Assembly: GCF_002042965.1 (NCBI RefSeq)
Contig: NZ_MZNT01000005.1
Location: forward strand, 248,001-312,000
Length of the DNA stretch: 64,000 bases
From: Paenibacillus sp. 32352
GTDB taxonomy: Bacteria > Bacillota > Bacilli > Paenibacillales > NBRC-103111
Direction: 5' to 3'
Shown: piece after piece, positions 42,690-52,350 of the stretch
Layout: every line of letters starts with the position of its first letter
Position numbering within the stretch: position 1 is the stretch's first letter
Made by a program: the position numbers and the translations under genes
The notes under the pieces: generated by a model
Databases searched by the model: none
Told to the model about the DNA's origin: nothing
Seen by the model: only the letters and a program-made list of their open reading frames with translations

Positions 42690-44882
42690 ATGATAAAAAA
42701 AGGTTGGATCATCGGTTTTACGGCCGTCATCTTGCTCGCATCAGCAGTCTGTACACCAGTCTGGGGCGCTGCCGATTTCACCTATACGAAGGCTGCACTG
42801 ACTGCTATGTTTCCCGATCAGGCTTCTGTTATGGATGCGCTGACCAAGGAGAAGGAAGCGATTCTGAGCGGAGAACAATCCCCTGGCGGGGTACCGAACG
42901 GAAACTTTGAAACCGGAAGCGACAATACGGAGATTGGAAATGCGGATTGGGGGGCTGTCGCGCTGCTCACCTATTGGTATCACCATAGCGGGCAAACGGA
43001 TGCCAGGGTTGCTCCGGCAGCCAACAGGGGTTTGAGCTTTGCTATTGCCAACAGGGACTGGACGACAGATCCTGCAGATACAAGTGCGTTGCGCCAGCTA
43101 GGCAAGGGTGAGCATTGGGCGGCTTATTCCCTTACGAACGGGAATCCTGCAGGCGGCTCGGCCTCCTTCCCTACTACTGCTTGGGCATTGGTCTTTAAAG
43201 CGATGATCCTGCAAGCGGACGGAATCACCGGGGACCATCTGTTCACCCAGGCCCAGAAGGATATCTTGAAAGAGCAGGTTTACTCCCATTGGCGCTGGCT
43301 GTCTCGAGTTGTAAAATACAACCCGTAAGGAACACCCAATCAGGTGATGGGAATGATATATGGAGGGTACTTGCTCGGTTCCTTGTACAACGATACGAAT
43401 CTTATGAACGAAGCCAAAGCTTATTATAACACCGGCTTCCCCGGGTCTAATCTTGACAATGCCCAAGCATCCAAATGCGCTAACCCCGCTTATGTTCCTG
43501 GACACGGATATAGGGAATGTGAGATCGGAACGCTCCAGGGCTACAAAGTCTTCTTCGAACAGGGCGGATTCGAAACGCACTACAGCGGTTTTCAATTAAG
43601 CTTCATGGCAGCTCTGCTCAGCTTAATGGGCTCATCCCCGGATGCAAACGTGCAGGCGGATGCCCTGTCACAAGCTCAATACATGAACTATCGATTATCA
43701 GCAAGCGGCACGATGCACGGGGGGACCCGCCACAATGAAATATCCGGAAGTATTACGGATGCCGCCGTCGTCCTGGGCTACAACTACTACAGCGCTGCTC
43801 TGGGAGCGGATATGGGGCGGGTCAGACTGAACAGCGGCGCCATCTCTACGGCAGGCTCCAACTCTCAAATTTACGGACATCGCGCCATGGGGACTATCAT
43901 GCTGCATCAATATTTTTCCCCGTGGTCTACAGCACAACCGATCGTAAATAATAACGTAGGGCTGCGCAGAGGCAATGTATCCATTTATTTTGACAGGAGC
44001 CTGAACCAGCCTCAAGAAATTTCCGTGAACGGAACGTCTTTTACCGAGAATATTATCTATAACAGCAAGAAGGCGGAAGGCTTTTATTACAAAGACTCGA
44101 ACGGTGTATGGAATGCCGCGGTCGTTACTCCCAACAATTATTACAACAGCACGGACAACTATACACTGCGCACCGTGACAGGAACAGACACCAATTCCAA
44201 CGCCAGTATCAAGACGCGCTACCTGACCGACGGAACTTCTCTCTATCACATTACGATGATCAAGTTCAATTCCCCGGTCACTCTGAAATCATCCAACGTC
44301 ATGATCGGGCTGCCTAACTTCTCCAATACCACGCGTATTGTGAACATTTATGACGGCAATAACATATCCAGCGTGCTCGATTTAAGCTCGGCTGCTGCTT
44401 CCACTTTGACCAGCAGCGTTCTTAAAATCGGGAATGCAAGCAATTATCGGGATAATGTCTTTATCCAGGGATGGCCGCAGTTGAAAGCGGATAATAATGT
44501 CGGCAGCGGCGTGGAATGGATGTCCAGCACTAATTATAATCAAACGCTGGAGAAGCTGATCGGCTCCAACATTTGGTGGGACGTGAAGTCCGGCAAGAGC
44601 AACATCCAGTCCACCGATGATATTCGCGTCAATGTGATCGACTCATCCAGCGGGGTGAGCTTTGATGCCGGAGATGTGATCTGTGCGGTCGCCAAATTCA
44701 TGCCGCAAACAGCATCGTCAGGAACCCTTTATGAAGCGTTTGCTGTGACGCCCGTTTATACGGATACAAGCAAGAATACCGTTTCCAAAGTCGTCATCGA
44801 CGATGCAGGCATGAGCTTGAGCGTCACTTATAATACGGCGGTTTTCCTGGATAAAGCCTCCGGCCAGCAGATTACCTATTAG
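42690..44882 (+). pseudogene. Secreted (alpha/alpha)-toroid-type polysaccharide-degrading enzyme interrupted by one in-frame TAA
   Basis: Codons 1-212 and 214-730 are in the same frame and make one protein; codon 213 (43326-43328) is TAA between VVKYNP and GTPNQVMG. No frameshift or second stop. Signal peptide at residues 1-29 (IIGFTAVILLASAVCTPVWG). The first ~380 residues are helix-rich with repeated Trp/Tyr/Gly patterns (WGAVALLTYWYHH, MGMIYGGYLLGSLYND, THYSGFQLSFMAALL, HGGTRHNE); the rest is Ser/Thr/Asn-rich and probably beta-sandwich. This layout resembles several polysaccharide lyases, but I do not recognise the exact family. GGAGGG precedes the start. Nonsense mutation, read-through or a sequencing error are all possible. 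Confidence 0.75.
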
Positions 44883-44892
44883 ATCGTCAAAC

Positions 44893-44937
44893 AAAAAACC
44901 GGAAGTGCGCAATCTCAGCGACTTTCCGGTTTTTTTG
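44893..44937. terminator. Bidirectional terminator between convergent genes
   Basis: Stem AACCGGAAGT (44897-44906) with ACTTTCCGGTT (44921-44931), A run and T run on its sides. Confidence 0.88.
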
Positions 44938-44956
44938 CATTATACTTGAAAACACC

Positions 44957-46756
44957 CTATATCGTTTCACCAACAGGCTTAAGCTGAACTTCCTTCAAAT
45001 TCATCAGAGCTTCCCCTGATATGGAATCCGCGCTGACGGTTAGTCTGTACTCACCCGGTTGATCCAAGCGGATCACTCCTAGCGTCTCGTCTATAAAGGA
45101 GTAGCCATTGCCTTGGGGAGTCACCTGACCGGACAGCTTCTGTCCTGCGGTTTCCACGACAAAGGTGCCGCCCGCCGTGCCTTCCTCTGCGCCATAGACC
45201 ACCTTGACTTCATAGGCACCTGCCTCTGCCGCCCGATAGGTCCATGTAATACGGTCTGCTGCGTTCGTCCAGTTCGTTACGACGTCACGGCCCGCTTTCC
45301 CGGTATCGTATCTGAGCTCACTGCCTTCAATATCCCCGTCAAAGGCTCCGAACACATTCAGATGATCCTTGCGATGAAGCCGTTTAACCGGATTCGCATC
45401 GACGGTTCCCTCGATCTCGAGCACAACCACAGTTGCATTGGCGTCAAGCGGCGCACCCGGAACGGATATTGCAATATCCTCTTCGTTCAGACGACGGTGT
45501 GCAAGCGGTGCTTTGCGTTCATCCGCCAGCAAATACGCCTTGACGACGGGATTGCGCAGCCCCGGCACAATCAGCTCGCCGCTGGCAGGCCAATCGAACA
45601 CATGCAGATACAGGGTTTGCCCTTTGGCTGTGCAGCGCCCCCATTGCGGCTTCCCGATCGGGCTGCCGGTCGTGCCATACACGCTTTCCCCGTTGATTTT
45701 CATCCATTGACCGATATCCCGCAGAATCTCTTTCGATTTGTCATCGAATTCCCCTTTCGGAGTCGGGCCGACATTGAGCAAATAGTTGCCGTTCAGACTG
45801 AACACATCGATCATATTATGCAAAATGCTCTTGACCGATTTCCAGTTATGGTCCGTCTTTTTGTAGCCCCAGGAGTTGTTCATGGTGTGTATCGATTCCC
45901 AATCCTTGCGGTTGATTCGAATATGCAGCTGATTGTCCCCGGAATTGCCGTAATCGCCGAAGCCGTCTCTTCTCACCCTGCGGTTGACCAGGCAATTCGG
46001 CTGCAGGCTGCGTACAAAATCAACAAAACGCTGCCCCTGCTCATCCGTTATTTTATGCCCGCAGTCGAACCAGATAATCGCTACGTCGCCGTATTGGGTC
46101 AGCAGCTCCTTCAGCTGCGGGAACGCTTTTTCATTCAAGTACCGCTCATAGCGCGTTCGTTTATCCTCGTCGTCGATCCAGGATTCCAGCGGGTCCCACG
46201 CGCCGATATTGTTAGGATAGTCGTGGGTGTTACCCTGTGAATCCGGGTGATGCCAATCCATCGAATGGGAATAATAGAAGCACAGCTTCACATCATGCCT
46301 GCGGCATGCCTCCGCCAAGACCTTCATCGGATCGTGCCCGTACGGAGAACGCTTCACAATGTTGAAATCAGATACAGCAGAATCGTATAGCGCAAAGCCG
46401 TCATGATGCTTGGCGGTAATGACCAAATATTTCATACCGGCTGCTTTGGCCGCTTTCACCCAAGCTTCGGCGTCAAAGCTCACCGGATTAAATTCCTCCG
46501 CCAAAGCTTCATATTCCTTAACCGGTATTTGTCCTCTCAGCATAATATGCTCGCCATAGGCGCCCGGCACTTCCTTGCCCTTCCATACTCCGCCCAATAG
46601 GGAATACAAGCCCCAGTGAATAAACATGCCGAACCGTGCTTCTCTCCACCAGGCAAGTCTCCGGTCCTGCACCTCTTCCGTATATTCCGTGGATGCTATT
46701 CCTTGCTCGACAGCTTCCGCCTCCGCATTGTCCATATACATATCTTTTTTAATCAT
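44957..46756 (-). CDS. Alpha-L-fucosidase (GH29), cytoplasmic
   Basis: A 599-residue GH29 enzyme without signal peptide. N-terminal TIM barrel: WWREARFGMFIHWGLYSLLGG, KYLVITAKHHDGFALYDS, and the nucleophile Asp in VAIIWFDCGHK (about residue 230); SLNGNYLLNVGPTPKGEF closes the barrel. A C-terminal beta-domain of about 130 residues (after position 465) resembles a carbohydrate-binding module. It releases fucose from oligosaccharides, possibly RG-I or xyloglucan side chains. ATG 46756 has GGAGG 5 bases upstream; an in-frame GTG at 46768 lies on the box itself. Divergent from an AraC regulator. Confidence 0.93.
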   Translation of the reverse strand: MIKKDMYMDNAEAEAVEQGIASTEYTEEVQDRRLAWWREARFGMFIHWGLYSLLGGVWKGKEVPGAYGEHIMLRGQIPVKEYEALAEEFNPVSFDAEAWVKAAKAAGMKYLVITAKHHDGFALYDSAVSDFNIVKRSPYGHDPMKVLAEACRRHDVKLCFYYSHSMDWHHPDSQGNTHDYPNNIGAWDPLESWIDDEDKRTRYERYLNEKAFPQLKELLTQYGDVAIIWFDCGHKITDEQGQRFVDFVRSLQPNCLVNRRVRRDGFGDYGNSGDNQLHIRINRKDWESIHTMNNSWGYKKTDHNWKSVKSILHNMIDVFSLNGNYLLNVGPTPKGEFDDKSKEILRDIGQWMKINGESVYGTTGSPIGKPQWGRCTAKGQTLYLHVFDWPASGELIVPGLRNPVVKAYLLADERKAPLAHRRLNEEDIAISVPGAPLDANATVVVLEIEGTVDANPVKRLHRKDHLNVFGAFDGDIEGSELRYDTGKAGRDVVTNWTNAADRITWTYRAAEAGAYEVKVVYGAEEGTAGGTFVVETAGQKLSGQVTPQGNGYSFIDETLGVIRLDQPGEYRLTVSADSISGEALMNLKEVQLKPVGETI

Positions 46757-46895
46757 AGGAACCTCCACTATTTTCTGACTGCTCCTCTATTGTACGCCTG
46801 GTATGCTATAATCCATATGGATGCGGCTAACTCATATTTGTACCAAACTAACTTTTATCGAGTTGGAATGACTCTCCTCAAGGTGGTTAAAACCT

Positions 46896-47765
46896 ATGGT
46901 CACTCAAAATGAAACGGCAATCAGTCACTTTTTGTCTGAAGTTAAGGTCGAGCTTATGATTTCACTGCTGAGCAAGTGCAAGCCTAACTGGGTACAGGGG
47001 CCTTTTATGCCGACGTATAGCAAGATCTATTACATTCTGGACGGCGAAGGTAAAATGATGGTAGGCGGTCAGGAGCTGTTCCCCAAGCCGGGGCAGCTTG
47101 TCTTCGCACCAGCCGGTCTTTCCCAATATTTCTCTGTTACCAATACGAGCCATACATACAAAATGTTCTGGTGTCATTTTACGTCCAATATCAGCTTAAT
47201 GAACTTGTTCACTTTGTTTCACCTTCCGTTCTGCATTACATCGACAGATCATGATGCCGTTATATCGGCTTTTGAAAAATTAGTGTTCGAGTACAAAAAC
47301 GGCTCGGGGCCGGCCAAATCGATTCGACTCCAATCCGCACTTTTGGCGGTCATCTCCTGCTATATTGAACAAGCGGTGCAAGCCGCACCCCAAGCTCCCG
47401 CAACATTAGCCAGCAATAAGCTGAGCACGGCGCTTCAATATATCGACGCCAATCTGACCAAGGAGTTGACCATTACCGAGCTGTCCGATCTGGTGCACCA
47501 TCATCCGAATTATTTCATCCGCTTTTTCAAAAATCATCTGGGTATGACGCCGATGGCCTATATCTATGAAAGAAGATTGGAGAAAGCGAAGCAGCTTCTG
47601 ATGACCTCCGACATGTCTATCGGGGAAATTGCGATGGCTACGGGGTTCCATGACATCTTTCATTTTTCCAAAGCGTTCAAAAAAAGAATAGGCGTAGCCC
47701 CATCCGAATTCCGCAGCTGGCCTCGTTCTTCCAACAGCCGGGACCCTGATGAGGCTCGCGAGTAA
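46896..47765 (+). CDS. AraC-family transcriptional regulator (divergent from fucosidase)
   Basis: A 289-residue regulator. N-terminal cupin-like sensor (YSKIYYILDGEGKMMVGG, FPKPGQLVFAPAG; about residues 40-85) and C-terminal double helix-turn-helix (about 180-280: ELTITELSDLVHHHPNYFIRFFKNHLGMTPMAYIYERRL, then MATGFHDIFHFSKAFKKRIGVAPSEFR, quoted in parts). Likely activates the divergent fucosidase gene in response to a sugar; 139 bases separate the two starts. AAGGTGG box before ATG 46896. Confidence 0.9.
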   Translation: MVTQNETAISHFLSEVKVELMISLLSKCKPNWVQGPFMPTYSKIYYILDGEGKMMVGGQELFPKPGQLVFAPAGLSQYFSVTNTSHTYKMFWCHFTSNISLMNLFTLFHLPFCITSTDHDAVISAFEKLVFEYKNGSGPAKSIRLQSALLAVISCYIEQAVQAAPQAPATLASNKLSTALQYIDANLTKELTITELSDLVHHHPNYFIRFFKNHLGMTPMAYIYERRLEKAKQLLMTSDMSIGEIAMATGFHDIFHFSKAFKKRIGVAPSEFRSWPRSSNSRDPDEARE

Positions 47766-47768
47766 CCG

Positions 47769-48722
47769 TTAATACTGCAGGTCATAATCGACCCGATTGA
47801 TAGCCGGTTCGTTCCCTTGAATGTATTGCTGCAAATTGTGCATGAAGATTTCAAAAGCCCGTTCGTTATATTGATCGGTCGATCCCGAATTGTGCGGTGT
47901 CATAATCACATTATCCAGGCTCCAGAGCGGACTTGACTCCGGCAGCGGCTCCTGCTCGAACACGTCCAGACCTGCCCCGGCGATAATCCCGTTCTGCAAT
48001 GCTTCCACCAAGGCTTCCGTATCCGTCGTACCGCCCCTCCCGATATTAATGAACATCGCGGTTCGCTTCATCTGCTCGAACTCGGCTCTGCCGAAGCGAT
48101 GCTTGGTTTCGTCCGTTAGCGGGAGGGTTACGACCACGTAATCACTTTCGCGAAGAACCGTCTCCAAGCCGCTATTATCGTACATCTGATCTACGTACAC
48201 ACTGGATCCGCCCGATCTGCGGACGCCAAGCACCTTCATCCCGAATGCCTTGGCTATTCGTGCGGTCTCTTCTCCAATGGCTCCAACGCCAATAATTCCT
48301 ATCGTTTTCCCATGAATTTCTCCGAGCGTTCCTGCACCCTTCCATTTCCGCTCCAGCTGATTTCGTATGGAAAGATGCAGCTTTCTCGTAAAGCCGAGCA
48401 TCATCCCGAATATGGTTTCCGAGATCGGGAACGCATGAACACCGCTGGCATTCGTAAGGATAATGCCTCTTGACGCCAATTCCTGTAAAGGAAGCTTGTC
48501 TACTCCCGCTCCCCAATTCTGTACCCAACGCAGCTTGGCATCGGGCCGCAAGCATTCCGATTCGCAGGAAGCTCTCCAATCGATGACGATTTCCGCTTCC
48601 TTCAGATGCGGCAGCCATATCTCCTTCTCCTTGCTGTGGATCAGCTCCCACCCCGGCGCCGCTTGACGAATACGCTGTTCCTGCTCTGCAGTTAAGGAAT
48701 GAACACAGACCATTTTGGACAT
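47769..48722 (-). CDS. D-2-hydroxyacid dehydrogenase
   Basis: A 317-residue NAD-dependent dehydrogenase of the 2-hydroxyacid family. Rossmann loop IGIIGVGAIGEETARIA (about residue 143), catalytic Arg in INIGRGGTTD, Glu in DVFEQEPLP and His in MTPHNSGS are all present. Substrate not identifiable; context gives no pathway. Convergent with the AraC gene, ending 3 bases apart. AAAGGAG precedes ATG 48722. A second, only distantly similar family member lies at 59947-60909. Confidence 0.9.
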   Translation of the reverse strand: MSKMVCVHSLTAEQEQRIRQAAPGWELIHSKEKEIWLPHLKEAEIVIDWRASCESECLRPDAKLRWVQNWGAGVDKLPLQELASRGIILTNASGVHAFPISETIFGMMLGFTRKLHLSIRNQLERKWKGAGTLGEIHGKTIGIIGVGAIGEETARIAKAFGMKVLGVRRSGGSSVYVDQMYDNSGLETVLRESDYVVVTLPLTDETKHRFGRAEFEQMKRTAMFINIGRGGTTDTEALVEALQNGIIAGAGLDVFEQEPLPESSPLWSLDNVIMTPHNSGSTDQYNERAFEIFMHNLQQYIQGNEPAINRVDYDLQY

Positions 48723-48779
48723 ACTATCAGCTCCTTTCCTATATTATACCACTGGACCCAAGCTCTACATATAACAGCG

Positions 48780-48825
48780 GAACCAAAAAACACAGCCTAG
48801 TCCTTCAATAAAGAACTAAGTCTTT
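48780..48825 (-). terminator. Probable terminator after the second MFS gene
   Basis: Minus strand: CTTAGTTCTT pairs with AAGGACTAGG (48801-48825 region), followed after CTGTG by six T. Imperfect stem. Confidence 0.55.
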
Positions 48826-48827
48826 AC

Positions 48828-50060
48828 TTATTTACACAACGTACCCTTATACAAAACGGGTATTGCCGCTGCTATAAGGATCACGCCCATAAAAGCGGGA
48901 GCGACATGGCCAAGGGATACATAGATTTGGCCTCCAACGACTGGCCCAATTATTCTTGCTAAAGCCTGAATAGATTGGCTGCCTCCTTGAATCCTGCCTT
49001 GTTCACTAGCATCGACAGACTTGGAAAGCATTCCATTGAATGAAGGCCCGAAGATCGAATCGCCAAAACCGAATAGAAACATCCCCGCGATAAGAAGAGG
49101 GTAGAATGAGAACAAAGCCGATAGCGCAATAAGACTGTAGCCTATAATCTCCGAAACCATTCCAAGAATGGCTATCTGTGCATCACGGAGTTTTACCAAA
49201 AGCTTTGGCATAATGAAGCTCTGGGAAATGATGTCTTGAACGCCCATAATGGAAAATATAAGTCCGATGAGTACAGGTGCCCAATGGAAAGTATCTATCG
49301 TAAATTGTGAAAAAACGGCCTGTAAAGATCCGTTGGGAATCCAAAGTAAGAACGCCGAGACAAGCAGCCTTTTTAAGTTTTTCATGGAAAGCACGCTTAC
49401 AAGCTGTGTGAATGGATTTAGTCTTACAATGGTGATCTTTTCCAGTCTGTTGTTCTTGCCAAGGCTCTCCGACATAAAAAAGTATCCATAAACAACATTT
49501 AGTAAAGTTATTATGGCGCCAAAATACATAGGTGCAGAATAACCAAACTTGGCAATCAACCCTCCTAGAGCTGGGCCAATGGCGGAGCCTACACCTGCAA
49601 CCGCACTCACCCAGCCAAAATATATGGTGCGCTGTTCTCTGGGAGTGATGTCAGCAAAATAGGCGAAGAGAGTGCTTATGCTCCCGCCTGCTATACCTTC
49701 TATTATGCGCCCGGCAAATAGTACCCATAGCGCTCCTCCCATACCGAAAACGAAGTACCCGATTGCAGAACCCAAGAGGCTTATCAAGAGTAATGGACGA
49801 CGGCCATATCTATCGCTCAAAGCTCCAAGTCCGGGGGCCGCAAAAAACACGCAGACTGCATAAACAGAGGTCAGCAGCGTAACAACGACAGCTTGATCTC
49901 CCGGATTACTTGTATAAGGCTGTACTAGGAATGGGACGACAGGGGTTATGATACTGAAGCCTATTCCGCAAAGAAACACGGACATAAGACCGAAGAGTAA
50001 AGTTTTTTTATCTACGGCTTGTGCTGTGTTCTGTTCATTATGTGATCGAAATTTGGACAC
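48828..50060 (-). CDS. MFS drug efflux transporter
   Basis: A 410-residue transporter with 12 predicted helices, drug/H+ antiporter-1 type: GALSDRYGRRPLLLISLLG (first-loop motif, about residues 79-97) and GVGSAIGPALGGLIAKFG (motif C). Start is GTG 50060 with GAGGAG upstream. The promoter carries a palindrome overlapping its -35/-10 region and the neighbouring gene is a MarR repressor, so expression is probably induced by a drug-like ligand. Only loosely similar to the MFS at 36005-37219. Confidence 0.88.
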   Translation of the reverse strand: MSKFRSHNEQNTAQAVDKKTLLFGLMSVFLCGIGFSIITPVVPFLVQPYTSNPGDQAVVVTLLTSVYAVCVFFAAPGLGALSDRYGRRPLLLISLLGSAIGYFVFGMGGALWVLFAGRIIEGIAGGSISTLFAYFADITPREQRTIYFGWVSAVAGVGSAIGPALGGLIAKFGYSAPMYFGAIITLLNVVYGYFFMSESLGKNNRLEKITIVRLNPFTQLVSVLSMKNLKRLLVSAFLLWIPNGSLQAVFSQFTIDTFHWAPVLIGLIFSIMGVQDIISQSFIMPKLLVKLRDAQIAILGMVSEIIGYSLIALSALFSFYPLLIAGMFLFGFGDSIFGPSFNGMLSKSVDASEQGRIQGGSQSIQALARIIGPVVGGQIYVSLGHVAPAFMGVILIAAAIPVLYKGTLCK

Positions 50061-50094
50061 TTACTTTCTCTCCTCACTGCAATTTTGATTCCTC

Positions 50095-50128
50095 GGAAAC
50101 AAAATCATCGTATCACAATTTTGTTTCC
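50095..50128 (-). promoter_or_regulatory. Palindromic operator overlapping the MFS promoter (probable MarR site)
   Basis: Eleven-base perfect arms GGAAACAAAAT (50095-50105) and ATTTTGTTTCC (50118-50128). On minus, a promoter with -35 GTGACA, 17-base spacer and -10 TACGAT runs through it, so a bound repressor would block polymerase. Confidence 0.7.
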
Positions 50129-50150
50129 TTGTCACCAAAATATCAGCAAT

Positions 50151-50190
50151 AAAAAAGACAGCCCGTTCTCCATAGAGTCCGGCTGCCTGT
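50151..50190 (-). terminator. Terminator after marR
   Basis: GGCAGCCGG/CGGGCTGTC stem with small mismatch, followed on the minus strand by six T. Separates marR from the MFS gene. Confidence 0.8.
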
Positions 50191-50200
50191 GAGCGGCTTT

Positions 50201-50686
50201 TCATGATTCATCTTGTTCCGACTTCATATCCATACCCTGCTTCTTTATTTGCGCATCCAAATGCCTACTATACGTTTCTAAGAAGCTGAGCATACTATCA
50301 AATTGTTCCTCGGTTACCTGCTCAAATACGGCATGATCCCGCTCTTGAAACTCTTTATGCAGCTCCTCGTGGATTTTATAAATGACTTTCCCCTGCTCCG
50401 TAATCCTAAAATAGATTTCTTTCTTGTTATCAGGCTTCTGGTAGCTTTCGATAAGGCCTTTGTTTATGAGCTTCTTCGTTAATTTACTTATGGCACCGCG
50501 AGTCATATAAAAGGCCTCCGCAAGCTTTGTCACATTAGAATCTGCGTTTTTTCCAATGTATTCGATACAATGTACTTCAGAAGGCTTATAACCTTTAAGG
50601 CTGTCTTCCATCTTAGACTTATTAAGGTAAACCATCTTATTGAATAAGTCCCTGAATGCCATAACGACCTGTTCTTCCTTGTTCAT
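50201..50686 (-). CDS. MarR-family transcriptional regulator
   Basis: A 161-residue winged-helix repressor. Pattern: EVHCIEYIGKNADSNVTKLAEAFYMTRGAISKLTKKLINKGLIESYQ (quoted core LAEAFYMTRGAISKLTKKL, recognition helix about residues 56-74) with the wing DNKKEIYFRITEQGK. Dimerisation helices at both ends. A longer open frame reaches 50809, but GGGAGG before ATG 50686 fixes the start. Presumed target: the palindrome in front of the neighbouring MFS gene. Confidence 0.88.
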   Translation of the reverse strand: MNKEEQVVMAFRDLFNKMVYLNKSKMEDSLKGYKPSEVHCIEYIGKNADSNVTKLAEAFYMTRGAISKLTKKLINKGLIESYQKPDNKKEIYFRITEQGKVIYKIHEELHKEFQERDHAVFEQVTEEQFDSMLSFLETYSRHLDAQIKKQGMDMKSEQDES

Positions 50687-50883
50687 GGCCTGTCCTCCCG
50701 CGTTGGTGCTTGTAACCATAGTATTCCCCGCACAGATATAGGGATTAAGTTCATTATCATTGGTATATTTATTATAAGCAACATAGCATAAAAAACCATC
50801 CCAAGCCATTCCATGGCATATAAAATCATGAAAACGAGCGGTAGTCCTGCTCCCTCACCGAACATTGATACATTCTATAATGC

Positions 50884-50917
50884 AAAAACACGGGTTCCGA
50901 TCGCTCGAAATCCCGTG
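50884..50917 (-). terminator. Terminator after the first orphan binding protein gene
   Basis: CACGGG/CCCGTG arms (50889-50894, 50912-50917) with an interrupted loop stem, five T on the minus strand. Confidence 0.75.
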
Positions 50918-50936
50918 CTTTGAAAGGTCCTGCTTC

Positions 50937-52259
50937 TTATTTGGTTTTTGCTTTAGCTGCATCCACGGCTTTGTTCGCCGTTTCTTCAATTTTACGGAAC
51001 AGGGAGTTGATGTCCGTGTCTCCGAGAGCCGCCTCATGAATAGCATCCTCGTAAGCCTTTTGCGCCTCTCCTTCATAGGCCGAACGCACAGGCATAGGAG
51101 CGTATTGGTTATAGAACAAGGCGCTCGTATTTTTATCCTTGTACTTGCTGTCCTGCGCAAATTGCTTCTTGATCGCATCGTCCTTCAGAACGGTCATCGT
51201 TCCGTTGCGAACCTGCTTCGTTTGGTACTCAACGCTAGTCAAATATTGAATAACCTGCATCGCTTCTTCTTTATGCTTGCTTTGCTGAGTTACGCCCCAA
51301 TAGAACGGATAAGCCTGTGAACCGATCTTCGGCAGCTCCTTGAAAGTAGGCAATGCGGCAATATCCCAGTTCATTCCTTCCGAGCCGGCAGCCGCCCAAT
51401 CCAAATCGGATAAATAAGCGATCATGGCGAGGTTTCTGTCCTTCAGGAACGGATCTTTATAGGGAAGTTTGTTTTTCAAGCCAACCATAGCCTTCTTGTA
51501 ACCAGGGTTGTTGGCTGTATTGATATAATACGTTTGATACAGCTGCTTCCACTTTTCATCCGTGTTGATCGTCGGTTTATCCGTCTTCGCATCAAGGAAG
51601 TTTAATCCCAGCTGATTCGCTTTAATCGTATGTGCAGGGGATGCGGCGAAGCCCAAATACTGCTTATCTCCGTCTGCCCGTGTTAATGTGTTGGCTACCT
51701 GCGCCAGCTCTTCCCAGGTCATATCGTTCTTCGGATAAGGAACGCCGAATTTATCGAAAATATCCTTATTGTAGAACAGGATTACGTTCATGGAGCTTAC
51801 AGGAAGTCCATAAATCCCGTTCTTGGACATATTTTTGGCAAAATCAATCATGGTCGGCTCGAAAGCGCTTAAATCAATGTTATTTTTCTTGATCAGATCC
51901 GACATGTCATAAGCAAGACCGTATTTATCTACCGTATAGAAATAGTTGGTGCTTTCGTAAAAAAGATCGATCGTTTGACCGGAGGCTACCATTTCATCAA
52001 TCGTGGTGCCGGTCCCCTTCTTAATATACTTAATGGTAATATTAGGGAATTTCGCCTTGATCGGGTCGCTAAACTTTTGCTTTATTTCTTCCTCGGAGGT
52101 TGCTGAAGTCGAGTAGAGCACCAGCTCCACCGGCTCATTGCTTACTCCCTGCTTCTGATTTCCATCGCTCGAAGTCCCCTCCGCTCCCTGCTTGCTGCTG
52201 CAGGCCGTCGTTAAGGCGACGAGCATGGCCGTCGATACGATTAAACTTTTCTTTATCAT
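50937..52259 (-). CDS. Orphan ABC sugar-binding lipoprotein
   Basis: A 440-residue solute-binding protein, family 1. Lipobox LTTAC (Cys near residue 20), then a polar linker and VELVLYSTSATSEEEIKQKF at the start of the ligand domain; GLPVSSMNVILFYNKDIFDKFGVPYPKNDMTWEEL is a family signature (quoted core LFYNKDIFDKFGVPYPK). ATG 52259 has GGGGGG 8 bases upstream; the frame also opens at 52301. No permease or ATPase is adjacent, so it must use permeases encoded elsewhere. It is a paralogue of 54410-55738. Confidence 0.9.
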   Translation of the reverse strand: MIKKSLIVSTAMLVALTTACSSKQGAEGTSSDGNQKQGVSNEPVELVLYSTSATSEEEIKQKFSDPIKAKFPNITIKYIKKGTGTTIDEMVASGQTIDLFYESTNYFYTVDKYGLAYDMSDLIKKNNIDLSAFEPTMIDFAKNMSKNGIYGLPVSSMNVILFYNKDIFDKFGVPYPKNDMTWEELAQVANTLTRADGDKQYLGFAASPAHTIKANQLGLNFLDAKTDKPTINTDEKWKQLYQTYYINTANNPGYKKAMVGLKNKLPYKDPFLKDRNLAMIAYLSDLDWAAAGSEGMNWDIAALPTFKELPKIGSQAYPFYWGVTQQSKHKEEAMQVIQYLTSVEYQTKQVRNGTMTVLKDDAIKKQFAQDSKYKDKNTSALFYNQYAPMPVRSAYEGEAQKAYEDAIHEAALGDTDINSLFRKIEETANKAVDAAKAKTK

Positions 52260-52283
52260 GTTCAAATCCCCCCTGTTTTCCTC

Positions 52284-52302
52284 TTTAAGAAAGCGCTTCA
52301 TT
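52284..52302. promoter_or_regulatory. AAGCGCTT operator-like palindrome in the 5' region of the first orphan binding protein
   Basis: AAGCGCTT at 52291-52298 within ATGAAGCGCTTTC on minus. The same ATGAAGCGCTT occurs at 55771-55781 before the second orphan gene at nearly the same distance from the start codon (31 and 32 bases). One base short of a full cre site, so a LacI-family or CcpA-like site. Confidence 0.5.
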
Positions 52303-52350
52303 TTTTAGTCACTTTAACAATATCATAAAGAAATTGAACAATCTTCATAA

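Noticed and set aside
42690..44882. Two separate genes (212 and 512 residues) instead of one interrupted gene
   Set aside because: The halves are in the same frame, 15 bases apart, with no ribosome site before the second; one protein with a nonsense codon explains it better.
45113..46240. 375-residue open frame antisense to the fucosidase
   Set aside because: Shadow of the GH29 gene; no ribosome site or domain.
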